The notes under the pieces were generated by a model. It had not been told where the DNA came from, made no database searches, and saw only the letters and a program-made list of their open reading frames with translations. A DNA stretch of 64,000 nucleotides. Origin: Paractinoplanes lichenicola. Its GTDB lineage: Bacteria; Actinomycetota; Actinomycetes; Mycobacteriales; Micromonosporaceae. The stretch's first letter is position 1. The number at the start of each line of letters is the position of its first letter. This document shows positions 34,687 through 43,110 of this stretch, piece after piece. Location: NCBI RefSeq assembly GCF_016785085.1, contig NZ_JAENHO010000004.1, positions 186,001-250,000 on the forward strand. The letters run 5' to 3'. The translations under genes were made by a program, and so were the position numbers.

Positions 34687-35475
34687 ATGACAACCCTTGC
34701 GGCCCGTACGATCGCGGCCCTGCGCGCCGAGCACGACGCCCTCGCGTCGCTGGCCGACACCCTCACCCCCGAGCAGCTCAAGGCCCCGTCCGGCGCCTCC
34801 GAATGGACCGTCGCGGACGTCTATTCGCACCTGGGCAGCGGCGCCGAGATCGGGCTGGCGAACTTCCGGGCCGAGCTCGGCGAGGCCGAGAAGCCCGGCC
34901 CCGATTTCAACCAGGGCGTGTGGGACCGGTGGAACGCGCTGAGCCCCGAGGATCAGGTGGCGAACTGGCGCGAGTCGGACGAGAAGCTCGTGGCCGCCTT
35001 CGAGGCGCTGACCCCCGAGCAGCACGAGACCGCCACGCTCAACCCGGGCTTCCTGCCCGAGGCCATCCCCGTGGCGTCGTTCGTCGGCATGCGGCTCAAC
35101 GAGGTCGCCAACCACACGTGGGACATCCGCGTCGGCGTCGACCCGGCGGCCGGGCTGCTGGCCGGCTCCGACGAGTTGCTGGCCGAGCACCTCGGCGGGG
35201 GACTGGGCTTCCTGCTGGGCTGGATCGCCAAGCCGGAGGTGTTCAGCGGACCGATCGTGGTGGGGATCGTCGGCACCCCGTACGCCGTCATCGTGGGCGA
35301 CGACACGCGCCTCACCACCGGCACGCTCGAGGTCACGGCGGGCTTCAACGGCCCGCTCGAGGCGGCGCTGCGGCTGCTGAGCGGACGGCTCGGCGAGCGC
35401 TACACCCCGCCCGCCGTCACCGTGTCGGGCAACGTGACGCTCGACCAGCTGCGGGCGGCGTTCCCCGGCTTCTGA
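34687..35475 (+). CDS. Maleylpyruvate-isomerase-family mycothiol-dependent enzyme
   Basis: 262 residues. A DinB-like four-helix bundle typical of actinobacterial TIGR03083/MDMPI proteins: an early His in DVYSHLGSGAEIG and a second metal site in RLNEVANHTWDIRVG, probably binding Zn, with a C-terminal SCP2-like beta part. These use mycothiol as cofactor for isomerase or transferase reactions; the substrate is not known. It is convergent with a GNAT gene, with a strong shared hairpin between. Confidence 0.88.
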   Translation: MTTLAARTIAALRAEHDALASLADTLTPEQLKAPSGASEWTVADVYSHLGSGAEIGLANFRAELGEAEKPGPDFNQGVWDRWNALSPEDQVANWRESDEKLVAAFEALTPEQHETATLNPGFLPEAIPVASFVGMRLNEVANHTWDIRVGVDPAAGLLAGSDELLAEHLGGGLGFLLGWIAKPEVFSGPIVVGIVGTPYAVIVGDDTRLTTGTLEVTAGFNGPLEAALRLLSGRLGERYTPPAVTVSGNVTLDQLRAAFPGF

Positions 35476-35481
35476 GCGTTG

Positions 35482-35514
35482 GGCCGGCCGATCGTCGTCA
35501 AAGGTCGGCCGGCC
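35482..35514. terminator. Bidirectional hairpin between convergent genes
   Basis: GGCCGGCCGA and TCGGCCGGCC, 10-bp perfect arms with a 13-nt loop, exactly in the 42-bp gap between the MDMPI and GNAT genes. It can serve both transcripts. Confidence 0.8.
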
Positions 35515-35517
35515 GCA

Positions 35518-36096
35518 TCAGCCTCCCGACGCGATCAGGGCTTCCACCTGCTCCAGCTCGGGGTCACGCAGACCGACCGTCCCGGTGGTCCAGAACGCCT
35601 CGGGATAGACCAACCGGCCAGCCATCCAAGGCTCGTACGCCGGCCGAAGCGCCACCTGGAACCCCGGCTCCGGGATCCGCGTCGAGGGCCGATCGAACCC
35701 CAGCGCGGCGGCGGAGCCGAACCCGCGCCGCCCGTAATACTGCGGACTGCCCTCGAGAAAGACGGCCGGTGTGCCGCGATCGTCGGCGGTCGCCAGGGCC
35801 GCCTCGACCAGCGCGGTGCCGACGCCCTGCCCCTGACGGTCGGGACGGACCGCGAGCGGCGAAAGCACCAGCACCTCGACCAGCTCGCGTCGAGCGTCCA
35901 CCCAGCCGCGCGACAACCCGACGTGCCCGACCGGTTCGTCATCATCAACGGCGACCAGGCTCACCCGCGCCGCTCCACCCGCGTGCAGAGCGCGCATCAT
36001 CCGCACAACGCGCCCGTCCACCGGCTCCCCGAATGCCGCCGCGACAACCGCCTCGACAGCCAACTCTTCGGCCGGCATCACACCCCGGATCCGCAT
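35518..36096 (-). CDS. GNAT-family N-acetyltransferase
   Basis: 192 residues. The acetyl-CoA loop is RPDRQGQGVGTALVEAAL. The FLEGSPQYYGRRGFGSAAAL segment is typical of the YhbS-like group. N terminus MRIRGVMPAEELAVEAVVAA. The acceptor substrate is unknown; the family often modifies small amines or protein N termini. It is single-standing, with the low-GC orphan gene 66 bp upstream on the same strand. Confidence 0.9.
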   Translation of the reverse strand: MRIRGVMPAEELAVEAVVAAAFGEPVDGRVVRMMRALHAGGAARVSLVAVDDDEPVGHVGLSRGWVDARRELVEVLVLSPLAVRPDRQGQGVGTALVEAALATADDRGTPAVFLEGSPQYYGRRGFGSAAALGFDRPSTRIPEPGFQVALRPAYEPWMAGRLVYPEAFWTTGTVGLRDPELEQVEALIASGG

Positions 36097-36162
36097 GGCG
36101 CGACTCTAGTGACAGTGATCGAGCAGCGCACCGGAGTTTCCCGGAGCCCATCTTGCTCCATA

Positions 36163-37047
36163 TCACGCTACTTCCGGCGCACGCCGCTTCCACCATGACG
36201 TGAAAAGCGTGATGACCTGCTCTTTCACTTCATCGGTGATGATATTTCGAGCGTCCCCCATGAGGGGCCGTGCGGCATGCTTGTAGACGTCTGGATGCTG
36301 TTCGATGGACGGGCAAACAAAGAGGGTCAGTATTCGAAGGACTCGTAAGGTGTCCTCACCAAGCAAGGGAAAATGCGCCTGAGCGAGCCGGGACAATGCT
36401 GTCCAAACTTTGTCTACAACAATAGCGATAACGGCGTCCGCCAGCATCTTTGAATAATCTGGCAACTGTTTCGTAAGAATATCTTTGACGAACGCTTTAG
36501 CTCGGTCGGAAAGAATTTGGGTAGCAAGGTCGATCGTCTCGATCCAGCGGATCAGCGCCACTAGAAGGCCGCACCACACGTGATCGGCCAACTGCTTCTT
36601 GATGTCTTGCGGGCTGCGCTCGGTCTGGGCAATGCCATCGATCTCATCTGAGATTTCGTCCCAGGTCTGGTCCATCAACTCTTGGCCGAGGAGAGTCACC
36701 CGCTCGGCATCGAATGTAATGGTGCCGGCATCGGCAATGTCAATCTTCGGCAGGGGCGCTCCGGGGGATTCCCTCCGTAAGCCCGAACCGGACATGAAGT
36801 CGGCGATGTCGAGACGCGCAAGGTCGATGTACGCCTGACGGTTACGTGCATTGAAGTTGAGCGCCCCCAGTCGGGTGCGCTCAATTTTGCGGTCCAGTTC
36901 TCGCCGCTTCTCGTCGCGCTTTTGCTGCGAATCAATGGCGAACCCGGTCCAGCCCTGCCAGCCGTGGAGAGAGCCGCCGCAGCCCGAACATACGCAACCA
37001 GGATTTTGGGCGTTGGCGCAGTTGGCCCTGTGTGTTTTCCCAGCCAT
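36163..37047 (-). CDS. Orphan low-GC protein with Cys-rich N-terminal motif
   Basis: 294 residues from ATG 37047; a TTG at 37068 would add seven residues. The first 40 residues hold GKTHRANCANAQNPGCVCSG then CGGSLHGWQGW: a C-x7-C-x-C-x2-C arrangement that could bind Zn. The rest is helical and charged, with no recognised domain: a Lys/Arg coiled stretch (QQKRDEKRRELDRKIERTRL), a hydrophobic helix around ADHVWCGLLVALIRWIETI, and a C-terminal helical part. Codon use and base composition are clearly less GC-rich than all neighbours, which suggests recent acquisition. I do not assign a function. Confidence 0.75.
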   Translation of the reverse strand: MAGKTHRANCANAQNPGCVCSGCGGSLHGWQGWTGFAIDSQQKRDEKRRELDRKIERTRLGALNFNARNRQAYIDLARLDIADFMSGSGLRRESPGAPLPKIDIADAGTITFDAERVTLLGQELMDQTWDEISDEIDGIAQTERSPQDIKKQLADHVWCGLLVALIRWIETIDLATQILSDRAKAFVKDILTKQLPDYSKMLADAVIAIVVDKVWTALSRLAQAHFPLLGEDTLRVLRILTLFVCPSIEQHPDVYKHAARPLMGDARNIITDEVKEQVITLFTSWWKRRAPEVA

Positions 37048-37358
37048 ACGGCAACCACCGCTTCCCAAGACATTGCCGAGAGTAACTGAGTAAGTACGAT
37101 AGGTGAGCCTCGATGTCTACGGGGAGGTTTCGAACATTGGCCATCTCGGGTCGCATCCGGCATTCCGCCGTCAGCGATGGAGCGCTGCCTGCTCATGCCG
37201 GCCTGAGCGCGGAGTGGCGATGATCTGTCGAATACCTGATTGACCGACCGGCGAACCCGCTCGATGAACTGCCGCGCGCGGTCGCCGCACCACTTGCTCT
37301 TCGGTGCATGCAGTTAGGGATCTCGCCAGGCGCTAGTAATGTGTGACATACTACTGAC
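37048..37358. other. Gene-free stretch at the edge of the low-GC patch
   Basis: 311 bp. The part near 37070-37160 is AT-richer and can be read on the minus strand as a short open frame (MANVRNLPVDIEAHLSYLLS and on) out of frame with the orphan gene. 37200-37320 reads on the minus strand as SKWCGDRARQFIERVRRSVN without start or continuation, which could be a gene remnant. The right end holds the promoter and probable operator of the hydroxyproline operon. No RNA gene was seen. Confidence 0.5.
37335..37352. promoter_or_regulatory. Candidate GntR operator upstream of hydroxyproline operon
   Basis: AGTAATGT-GTG-ACATACT: imperfect palindrome with ATGT/ACAT cores, ending 7 bp before the GTG start at 37359. 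It contains TGTGACAT (37342-37349), which recurs at 45821-45828 in the promoter between the GntR gene and the cyclodeaminase-family gene. Binding by that GntR protein is inference. Confidence 0.55.
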
Positions 37359-37670
37359 GTGACGACGACCGGGCCGGCTCGGATGGAACCGCACCATGAC
37401 CCAGTGCGACCTGGGCCTACGTCTCCGATCACGATCACTGTCGACGGTGCTCCGATGAGTGGGCTGCGAGGGCAGACGGTCGCCGGGGTGCTCATGGGGG
37501 CGGGGCGGCTCGCCTGGCGTACGACACCCAACGGGCGGCCGCGGGGCGTGTTCTGTGGCATCGGGGTCTGTCATGACTGCCTGCTGACCGTGAACGGCCT
37601 CGCCGACGTGCGGGCCTGTCAACGCCAGGCCGCCGACGGTGACGTGATCTCCACGAAGGACCCGGCATGA
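37359..37670 (+). CDS. [2Fe-2S] small subunit of a D-hydroxyproline/opine-type dehydrogenase
   Basis: 103 residues; GTG 37359 has no clear ribosome site and may be translated from a very short leader (ATG 37383 is an alternative). The ferredoxin-like Fer2_4 fold has the Cys pattern GVFCGIGVCHDCLLTVNG plus VRACQ. It corresponds to the gamma subunit of three-part amine dehydrogenases (sarcosine-oxidase-alpha/HcnA-like), passing electrons from the flavoprotein encoded next, with which it overlaps by ATGA. Confidence 0.88.
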   Translation: MTTTGPARMEPHHDPVRPGPTSPITITVDGAPMSGLRGQTVAGVLMGAGRLAWRTTPNGRPRGVFCGIGVCHDCLLTVNGLADVRACQRQAADGDVISTKDPA

Positions 37671-39055
37671 CGGTCGAGACTCCCGACGTGCTTGTTGTGG
37701 GGGCCGGGCCCGCCGGGCTGGCCGCGGCCGATGCTGCCCGCCGGGCCGGGGCGCAGGTCGTTCTGCTCGATGCGGCTGCCGATGCCGGGGGGCAATACTG
37801 GCGGCACCTGCCCAAGGAGCGGCCCGCGGCCAACGAGCGGGTCCTGCACCACGGCTGGGAACGGTTCGCCGCGCTGCGCGGAAGTAACGAAGTACTTACT
37901 AACGCGCAGGTCTGGCTGGCCGAGCGGCATGACGACCGGCCGCCCACCCTGCACGTGCTGGTCGGGCCGGCGGACGGCAATCACCGGGTCCCGCGGACGT
38001 TCGCGCCCAGGGCTCTCGTGCTCGCGACCGGGGCGTACGAGCGCACTTTGCCCTTTCCCGGCTGGGAGCTGCCCGGCGTGTTCACGGCGGGGGCGGCGCA
38101 GGCCTTGGCCAAGTCCGAGCGGATCGCCGTCGGGCGGCGCGTGCTCGTCGCGGGGGCCGGGCCGTTCCTGCTTCCGGTTGCTTCGACCCTCCTCCGTACG
38201 GGGTCGAGGGTGGTGGGGGTACTCGAGGTGAACGGCTGGGGGCGGCTGCGGAAGGCGTGGACCGCGCGCCCGGCCGAGCTGTTGTCGACGCGGCACAAGG
38301 CGGGCGAGCTGGCGGGATACGTACGGGATCTGGCTCGTCATCGCGTGCCCTATCGCGCCGGCCTGGCTGTGATCGCCGCGCACGGCACCGATCGCGTACG
38401 GAAGGTGACGGTGGCGCGGCTCAATCCGTTGTGGGCGCCGATTCCGGGCACCGAGCGTGACATCGACGTGGATGCCGTCTGCGTGAGCCACGGGTTTGTG
38501 CCGCGCAGCGAGCTCGCGGCCGGCTGCGCCATGGCGAACGGTCGCGTGCTCACCGACGAGAACGGGCTGACCAGCGTGCCCGGCGTCTACGCGGCCGGGG
38601 AGATCACCGGCATCGGCGGCGCGGATCTGGCCCTGGCCGAGGGTGCGACAGCCGGGCTGGCCGCGGCGGGCGGCACTCCCACGCGGGCGCAAATGCGGAC
38701 AAAAAAGGAACAGAGGCGTTTCGCCGTACGGCTGGAAGAGGCTCACGGCATTCGACAAGGCTGGACCGGCTGGCTCGACGACACCACGATCGTCTGCCGC
38801 TGCGAGGAGGTGACGGCGGGCGACCTCCGACGAGGTGCCCACGACACCGGATCGCGCGGCCTGCGCTCGCTCAAGCTCAGCACCCGCGCCGGCCTGGGCG
38901 TCTGTCAGGGCCGGGTCTGCGGGCGCACCGTCGAGGAACTGCTGCACCGGCACACCGGCGGCCTGCTCGACCCGGGCCGCACCGAGAACCGACCCCTCGC
39001 CGCGTTCGTCCGGATGGGCGAACTGGCCGGCCTCACTCAGGAGGACACCCCATGA
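37667..39055 (+). CDS. FAD/NAD-linked subunit of D-hydroxyproline/opine-type dehydrogenase
   Basis: 462 residues. Two dinucleotide folds (VLVVGAGPAGLAAADAARRA; RRVLVAGAGPFLLPVASTLL) are followed by a BFD-like C-terminal [2Fe-2S] segment with VCRCEEVTAGDLRRG and GLGVCQGRVCG. This matches the alpha subunit of hydroxyproline and opine dehydrogenases. It probably works with the small ferredoxin subunit upstream and the DAO-type flavoprotein at 44005 to oxidise cis-4-hydroxy-D-proline. Overlaps by ATGA at both ends. Confidence 0.88.
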   Translation: MTVETPDVLVVGAGPAGLAAADAARRAGAQVVLLDAAADAGGQYWRHLPKERPAANERVLHHGWERFAALRGSNEVLTNAQVWLAERHDDRPPTLHVLVGPADGNHRVPRTFAPRALVLATGAYERTLPFPGWELPGVFTAGAAQALAKSERIAVGRRVLVAGAGPFLLPVASTLLRTGSRVVGVLEVNGWGRLRKAWTARPAELLSTRHKAGELAGYVRDLARHRVPYRAGLAVIAAHGTDRVRKVTVARLNPLWAPIPGTERDIDVDAVCVSHGFVPRSELAAGCAMANGRVLTDENGLTSVPGVYAAGEITGIGGADLALAEGATAGLAAAGGTPTRAQMRTKKEQRRFAVRLEEAHGIRQGWTGWLDDTTIVCRCEEVTAGDLRRGAHDTGSRGLRSLKLSTRAGLGVCQGRVCGRTVEELLHRHTGGLLDPGRTENRPLAAFVRMGELAGLTQEDTP

Positions 39056-39969
39056 CCACCGACCTTCGCGGCGTTGTCGTCGCCACCGCGCTGCCCTACA
39101 AGGAGGACCCGTCCGCGCCGGCCGGGCTCGCCGTCGACTTCGACAAGTACGCCGAGCACTGCGACTGGTTGATCAGCAACGGCTGTCACGGGGTCGGTCC
39201 GAACGGCTCGCTCGGCGAATACTCGTCGCTGACCGATGAGGAGCGCCGCCGCGTCGTGCAGGTGGCGGTGGAGGCGGTCGCCGGGCGTGGCAAGGTCATC
39301 GCCGGCGTACACGGCCCGGGGTGGCACCAAGCGAAGAAGTGGGCGGAGCTGGCCGGGGAGGACGGCGCCGACGGCGTGCTCGCGCTCCCGCCGACCATGT
39401 ATCGGGCCAGCCACACGCAGGTGGTCGAGCACTACACGAGGATCGCCGACGCCGGGCTGCCGATGATGATCTACAACAACCCGTTCGACACCAAGGTCGA
39501 CCTGGTGCCCGACCTGATCGCCGAGATCGCGCAGATCCCGCAGGTCGTGGCGGTCAAGGAGTTCACCGGGGACGTGCGGCGGCTGTTCGAGATCCGCGAG
39601 AAGTGCGACATCGACGTGATCGCGGGCGCCGACGACGTGCTGTTCGAGCTGATGGTCGACGGCGCCGTGGGCTGGTTCGCGGGCTTCCCCAACGTCTTTC
39701 CGGCCGAGTCCCGGCGGCTCTACGACCTCATGCTGGACGGGCAGGTGGCCGAGGCCCGCGCGCTCTATCAGCACCTGGTGGCCGTGTTCCGCTGGGATTC
39801 CCGTACGGAGTTCGTGCAGGCCATCAAGCTCAGCATGGACTTGATCGGCCGGTACGGGGGCCCGTGCCGCCCGCCGCGGGGCCCGCTCACCCCCGAGCAC
39901 CGGGCGCAGGTCGAGGCGGAGACGAAGCGGGCCGTGTCGGCTCTCGAAGCAGCGAAAAACCAGGCCTGA
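39052..39969 (+). CDS. DHDPS-family lyase, probable pyrroline-4-hydroxy-2-carboxylate deaminase
   Basis: 305 residues. A (beta/alpha)8 class I aldolase-like barrel: GVGPNGSLGEYSSLTDEER is the substrate-carboxylate loop, Tyr about 141 lies in MMIYNNP and the Schiff-base Lys about 169 in VVAVKEFTGD. In a hydroxyproline operon this family member deaminates 1-pyrroline-4-hydroxy-2-carboxylate to alpha-ketoglutarate semialdehyde (known pathway; assignment by context). It overlaps the FAD subunit gene by ATGA. Confidence 0.87.
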   Translation: MTTDLRGVVVATALPYKEDPSAPAGLAVDFDKYAEHCDWLISNGCHGVGPNGSLGEYSSLTDEERRRVVQVAVEAVAGRGKVIAGVHGPGWHQAKKWAELAGEDGADGVLALPPTMYRASHTQVVEHYTRIADAGLPMMIYNNPFDTKVDLVPDLIAEIAQIPQVVAVKEFTGDVRRLFEIREKCDIDVIAGADDVLFELMVDGAVGWFAGFPNVFPAESRRLYDLMLDGQVAEARALYQHLVAVFRWDSRTEFVQAIKLSMDLIGRYGGPCRPPRGPLTPEHRAQVEAETKRAVSALEAAKNQA

Positions 39970-39970
39970 C

Positions 39971-40972
39971 GTGCGCGCCTCGCGGATGTTCTCGGCCGTC
40001 GACTCGCACACCGAGGGGATGCCGACCCGGGTCGTCACGTCGGGGTTGGGGACGATCCCCGGGGCGACCATGAACGAGCGGCGCCTGCACTTCATCGAGC
40101 ACCTGGACGGCGTACGGGAGCTCCTGATGAACGAACCGCGGGGGCACGCGGCCATGAGCGGCGCCATCCTGCAGCCCCCGACCAGGCCCGACGCGGATTT
40201 CGGGGTCGTCTACATCGAGGTGTCGGGCTGCCTGCCGATGTGCGGGCACGGCACGATCGGGGTGGCCACGGTGCTGGTCGAGACGGGCATGGTGGCCGTC
40301 ACCGAGCCGGTCACCACGATCCGGTTGGACACCCCGGCCGGCCTGGTCATTGCCGCCGTACGGGTGGAGCAAGGCCACGCCGAGTCGGTCACGCTGGAGA
40401 ACGTGCCGTCGTACTGCGAGCGCCTCGACGCGACGATCGACGTGCCCGGCCTCGGTTCGGTGCCGTACAGCCTCGCGTTCGGCGGCAACTTCTACGCCAT
40501 GGTCGACCTCGACGCGGTCGGCCTGCCGTTCGACCGGGCCCGGCAGCGCGACATCGCCGACGCCGGGCTGGCCATCATGGCCGCCATCAACGAGCAGGAC
40601 CCGCCCAGGCATCCGACGATCGACGGCGTGGACCACTGCCACCACGTCGAGTTCATCGCGCCGGGCTCGGACGCGTCGTTGTCGCGGCACGCGATGGCGA
40701 TCTACCCGGGCTGGTTCGACCGCTCGCCGTGCGGCACCGGCACGTCGGCCCGGATGGCCGAGCTGTGGGCGCGCGGCGAGCTGAAGCTCGGCGAGGACTT
40801 CGTCAACGAGTCGTTCATCGGCAGCCGTTTCACCGGGCGCCTCATCGGGGAGACCACAGTGGCCGGGCGGCCCGCGGTCATCCCCACCATCACCGGGCGG
40901 GCCTGGGTGACCGGCATCGGTCAATACTTGCTCGATCCGTCCGACCCGTATCCGACCGGCTTCGCGTTCTGA
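39971..40972 (+). CDS. Proline-racemase family, probable 4-hydroxyproline 2-epimerase
   Basis: 333 residues from GTG 39971, one base after the previous stop. The start SAVDSHTEGMPTRVV is typical. Both catalytic Cys are present: Cys91 in LPMCGHGTIG and Cys254 in SPCGTGTSA, which marks a racemase/epimerase rather than the Thr-containing trans-3-hydroxyproline dehydratases. It would convert trans-4-hydroxy-L-proline to cis-4-hydroxy-D-proline, the first step before the dehydrogenase. Confidence 0.9.
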   Translation: MRASRMFSAVDSHTEGMPTRVVTSGLGTIPGATMNERRLHFIEHLDGVRELLMNEPRGHAAMSGAILQPPTRPDADFGVVYIEVSGCLPMCGHGTIGVATVLVETGMVAVTEPVTTIRLDTPAGLVIAAVRVEQGHAESVTLENVPSYCERLDATIDVPGLGSVPYSLAFGGNFYAMVDLDAVGLPFDRARQRDIADAGLAIMAAINEQDPPRHPTIDGVDHCHHVEFIAPGSDASLSRHAMAIYPGWFDRSPCGTGTSARMAELWARGELKLGEDFVNESFIGSRFTGRLIGETTVAGRPAVIPTITGRAWVTGIGQYLLDPSDPYPTGFAF

Positions 40973-40983
40973 GGAATGTCTTC

Positions 40984-42411
40984 ATGAGTGTTCTTGATGC
41001 CGCGGCCGCGGCCGCCCCGGTTTTGGCTCTTCTATCTCCCCGCGATCGGGCTTCCTTGTTGGTGGCCGCGGCGGAGGCTTTGACTGAGGCCGCGGACGAA
41101 CTCGTGCCGCTGGCCATCGAGGAGACCGGGCTGACCGAGCCCCGCCTGCGCGGCGAGATCAAGCGGACGGCGGTGCAGCTCAAGCTTTTCGCCGAGGTCG
41201 CGGCGGCCGGCGCTTATTTGGCCGTACGCCTCGACGCCGCCGATCCGGACTTCGTCCTCGGCCCCCGGCCCGACCTGCGTCGCTACCTCGTGCCGCTGGG
41301 CCCCGTGCTCAACTTCGCGGCCAGCAACTTCCCGTTCGCGTTCTCGGTGGCCGGCGGCGACACGGCCTCGGCCCTGGCCGCCGGTTGCCCCGTCGTCGTC
41401 AAGGCGCACCCCGGGCATCCCCGCCTCTCCGACCGTACGGCGGAGGTCTTGAACTCGGTGTTGCCCGCAGGCGCGCTCGGCGTCATCCACGGGCAGGAGG
41501 AGGGTGTGGCCGCGCTCAAGGACGAGCGGATCACCGCCGCCGCCTTCACGGGTTCGCTCGCCGGCGGACAGGCGCTGGCCGCGATCGCCGCCGCCCGCCC
41601 CCGGCCGATCCCGTTCTACGGCGAGCTTGGCAGCCTCAACCCGGTGGTGGTCACCCCATCCGCTCTCGCCGAGCGGGCCTCGTCGATCGCCTCCGGCTTC
41701 GCGGCCAGCGTCTCGGGCTCGGCCGGCCAGCTGTGCACCAAGCCCGGCCTGCTGTTCGTCCCCGGCTCTTTCGATGCCGACTCCTTCGAGGGCGTGGCTC
41801 CGCATCGCTTGCTGCACGCGGGAATCGTCGACGGCTACACCCGGCGCCGTGCCGAGGTGCTGGAGACGCCCGGCGTCACGGTGGTGGTCGAGGGCTCGGT
41901 GACTTCCGACGGGGCGACGCCGACCCTGGTCGAGACCGACCTGGCCACGCTGGTCAAACACCGCGACACGCTGCTGCAGGAGGCTTTCGGGCCGCTGTCG
42001 ATCGTCGTCCGCTACACGCCGGGCGAGCCGCTGGGCTCAGTGCTCACCGAGCTGGTCGAGGGCTCGCTGACGGCCGGCGTCCACGTCGGCTCGGACGAGG
42101 ACTCGCCGTGGCTGCACGAGTTGGTGACCTCGTTGCAGGCTCTGGCCGGGCGAGTGCTGTTCAACGGCTGGCCGACGGGTGTTGCGGTGACCCCGGCAAT
42201 GCAACACGGCGGCCCGTTCCCGGCGACGACCAACCCGACGACCACCTCGGTGGGTACGGCGTCGATCGAGCGGTTCCTGCGACCGGTGGTCTATCAGGAC
42301 GCGCCGGCCGCCCTGCTGCCCGAGCCGCTGCGCGACGACAACCCGTGGAACGTGCCGCAGCACCGCTCGCCCGCCGGCGAATCCCCGAACTGGGGCGCAC
42401 TCAACGGCTGA
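40984..42411 (+). CDS. Aldehyde dehydrogenase, probable alpha-ketoglutarate semialdehyde dehydrogenase
   Basis: 475 residues from ATG 40984 (GAGGA just upstream). ALDH fold: LGPVLNFAASNFPFAFSVAG cofactor region, AFTGSLAGGQALA loop, general-base Glu about 214 in PFYGELGSLNP and nucleophile Cys about 251 in AGQLCTKPG. The C-terminal TGVAVTPAMQHGGPFPATTN is typical of the NADP-type group that includes ketoglutarate semialdehyde dehydrogenases. It completes hydroxyproline breakdown to 2-oxoglutarate. Slightly short for the family. Confidence 0.9.
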   Translation: MSVLDAAAAAAPVLALLSPRDRASLLVAAAEALTEAADELVPLAIEETGLTEPRLRGEIKRTAVQLKLFAEVAAAGAYLAVRLDAADPDFVLGPRPDLRRYLVPLGPVLNFAASNFPFAFSVAGGDTASALAAGCPVVVKAHPGHPRLSDRTAEVLNSVLPAGALGVIHGQEEGVAALKDERITAAAFTGSLAGGQALAAIAAARPRPIPFYGELGSLNPVVVTPSALAERASSIASGFAASVSGSAGQLCTKPGLLFVPGSFDADSFEGVAPHRLLHAGIVDGYTRRRAEVLETPGVTVVVEGSVTSDGATPTLVETDLATLVKHRDTLLQEAFGPLSIVVRYTPGEPLGSVLTELVEGSLTAGVHVGSDEDSPWLHELVTSLQALAGRVLFNGWPTGVAVTPAMQHGGPFPATTNPTTTSVGTASIERFLRPVVYQDAPAALLPEPLRDDNPWNVPQHRSPAGESPNWGALNG

Positions 42412-42434
42412 GACTCGATAACGGGCGCCCACCG

Positions 42435-42455
42435 TGCCTGGTCAGTGACCAGGCA
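42435..42455. terminator. Perfect palindromic hairpin between ALDH and TetR genes
   Basis: TGCCTGGTCA-G-TGACCAGGCA: 10-bp perfect arms around one base. It lies 24 bp after the ALDH stop and contains the TetR gene's stop codon. It is probably a bidirectional terminator; a binding site is also conceivable. Confidence 0.65.
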
Positions 42456-43029
42456 GGACCTGCGAGCCGAGTGCGGAGGTGAGCAGGGCCTCCATCGCGT
42501 CGTCGATCAAGGTTTCGCCCTGTTCCGGCGTGACGCGTTGTGCCGCGATGAGGGTGGCCGTGCCCTGCACGGTGGCGGCGAAGAGCAGCTTGAACCGCTC
42601 CCGGGTGTCATCGCCGGCGGAGTCGGCCAGGCCCCCGTCCAGGACCGTGAACAGCCGGCCCGCGGCCTCCTGGACCGGCCCGGCCGGACCGTTCGACTTC
42701 GACGCGAACATCAGCTCCATCAGTGCCGCGTTCTCGACGGCGAAGGCCACGTATGCGCGCCCCACGAGCCGCAGTCGCTCCCGGTCGAGGCCCGGGTCCC
42801 GCAGCGCGGCGACGACCCTCTCGGTGAGGCGGTCGAAACCCCGCTCGGCGAGCGCATCAAGCAACGCTTGCCGGTCGATGAAGTGACTGCGCGGGGCGCC
42901 GTGACTCACGCCCGCCTGCCGGGCCAGCTCGCGCAACGACAAGCCGTCGACCCCTTCGGCGCGAAGCATCACTTCGGCCTGCTCGAGCAGGACCTCCCGC
43001 AGATTGCCGTGATGGAAAGGCCGCCTCAT
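42442..43029 (-). CDS. TetR-family transcriptional repressor
   Basis: 195 residues from ATG 43029. The N-terminal helix-turn-helix is LREVLLEQAEVMLRAEGVDG then LSLRELARQAGVSHGAPRSH. The C-terminal domain resembles TetR_C_13/33 types. It is divergent from the SDR gene with a perfect CTAGGCA palindrome in between, so it probably represses itself and the SDR gene. It interrupts the hydroxyproline locus without obvious metabolic link. Confidence 0.9.
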   Translation of the reverse strand: MRRPFHHGNLREVLLEQAEVMLRAEGVDGLSLRELARQAGVSHGAPRSHFIDRQALLDALAERGFDRLTERVVAALRDPGLDRERLRLVGRAYVAFAVENAALMELMFASKSNGPAGPVQEAAGRLFTVLDGGLADSAGDDTRERFKLLFAATVQGTATLIAAQRVTPEQGETLIDDAMEALLTSALGSQVLPGH

Positions 43030-43049
43030 GCCACCAGCGTACCGTGATC

Positions 43050-43064
43050 CTAGGCACTGCCTAG
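43050..43064. promoter_or_regulatory. TetR operator, perfect 15-bp palindrome
   Basis: CTAGGCA-C-TGCCTAG, 21 bp from the TetR start. A second half-site TGCCTAG at 43094-43100 overlaps the predicted -10 of the SDR promoter. The paired sites could let the repressor block both divergent promoters. Confidence 0.8.
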
Positions 43065-43074
43065 AATGTAGGCG

Positions 43075-43103
43075 TTGACTATTTAATAGACGCTGCCTAG
43101 TTT
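43075..43103 (+). promoter_or_regulatory. Predicted sigma-A-type promoter of the SDR gene, leaderless
   Basis: -35 TTGACT (43075-43080), 17-bp spacer, -10 TAGTTT (43098-43103). The start site 7 bp on would fall at 43110-43111, the A of the SDR ATG at 43111. No Shine-Dalgarno sequence precedes the ATG. A CTATT-T-AATAG palindrome fills the spacer. Confidence 0.7.
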
Positions 43104-43110
43104 GGGTGTC

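Noticed and set aside
37193..37561. Minus-strand open frame opposite the [2Fe-2S] subunit
   Set aside because: Antisense to a gene with an intact ferredoxin Cys pattern; no domain or ribosome site.
39971..40972. trans-3-hydroxyproline dehydratase assignment
   Set aside because: Both catalytic Cys are present (Cys91 and Cys254), which marks an epimerase or racemase, not the Thr-type dehydratase.
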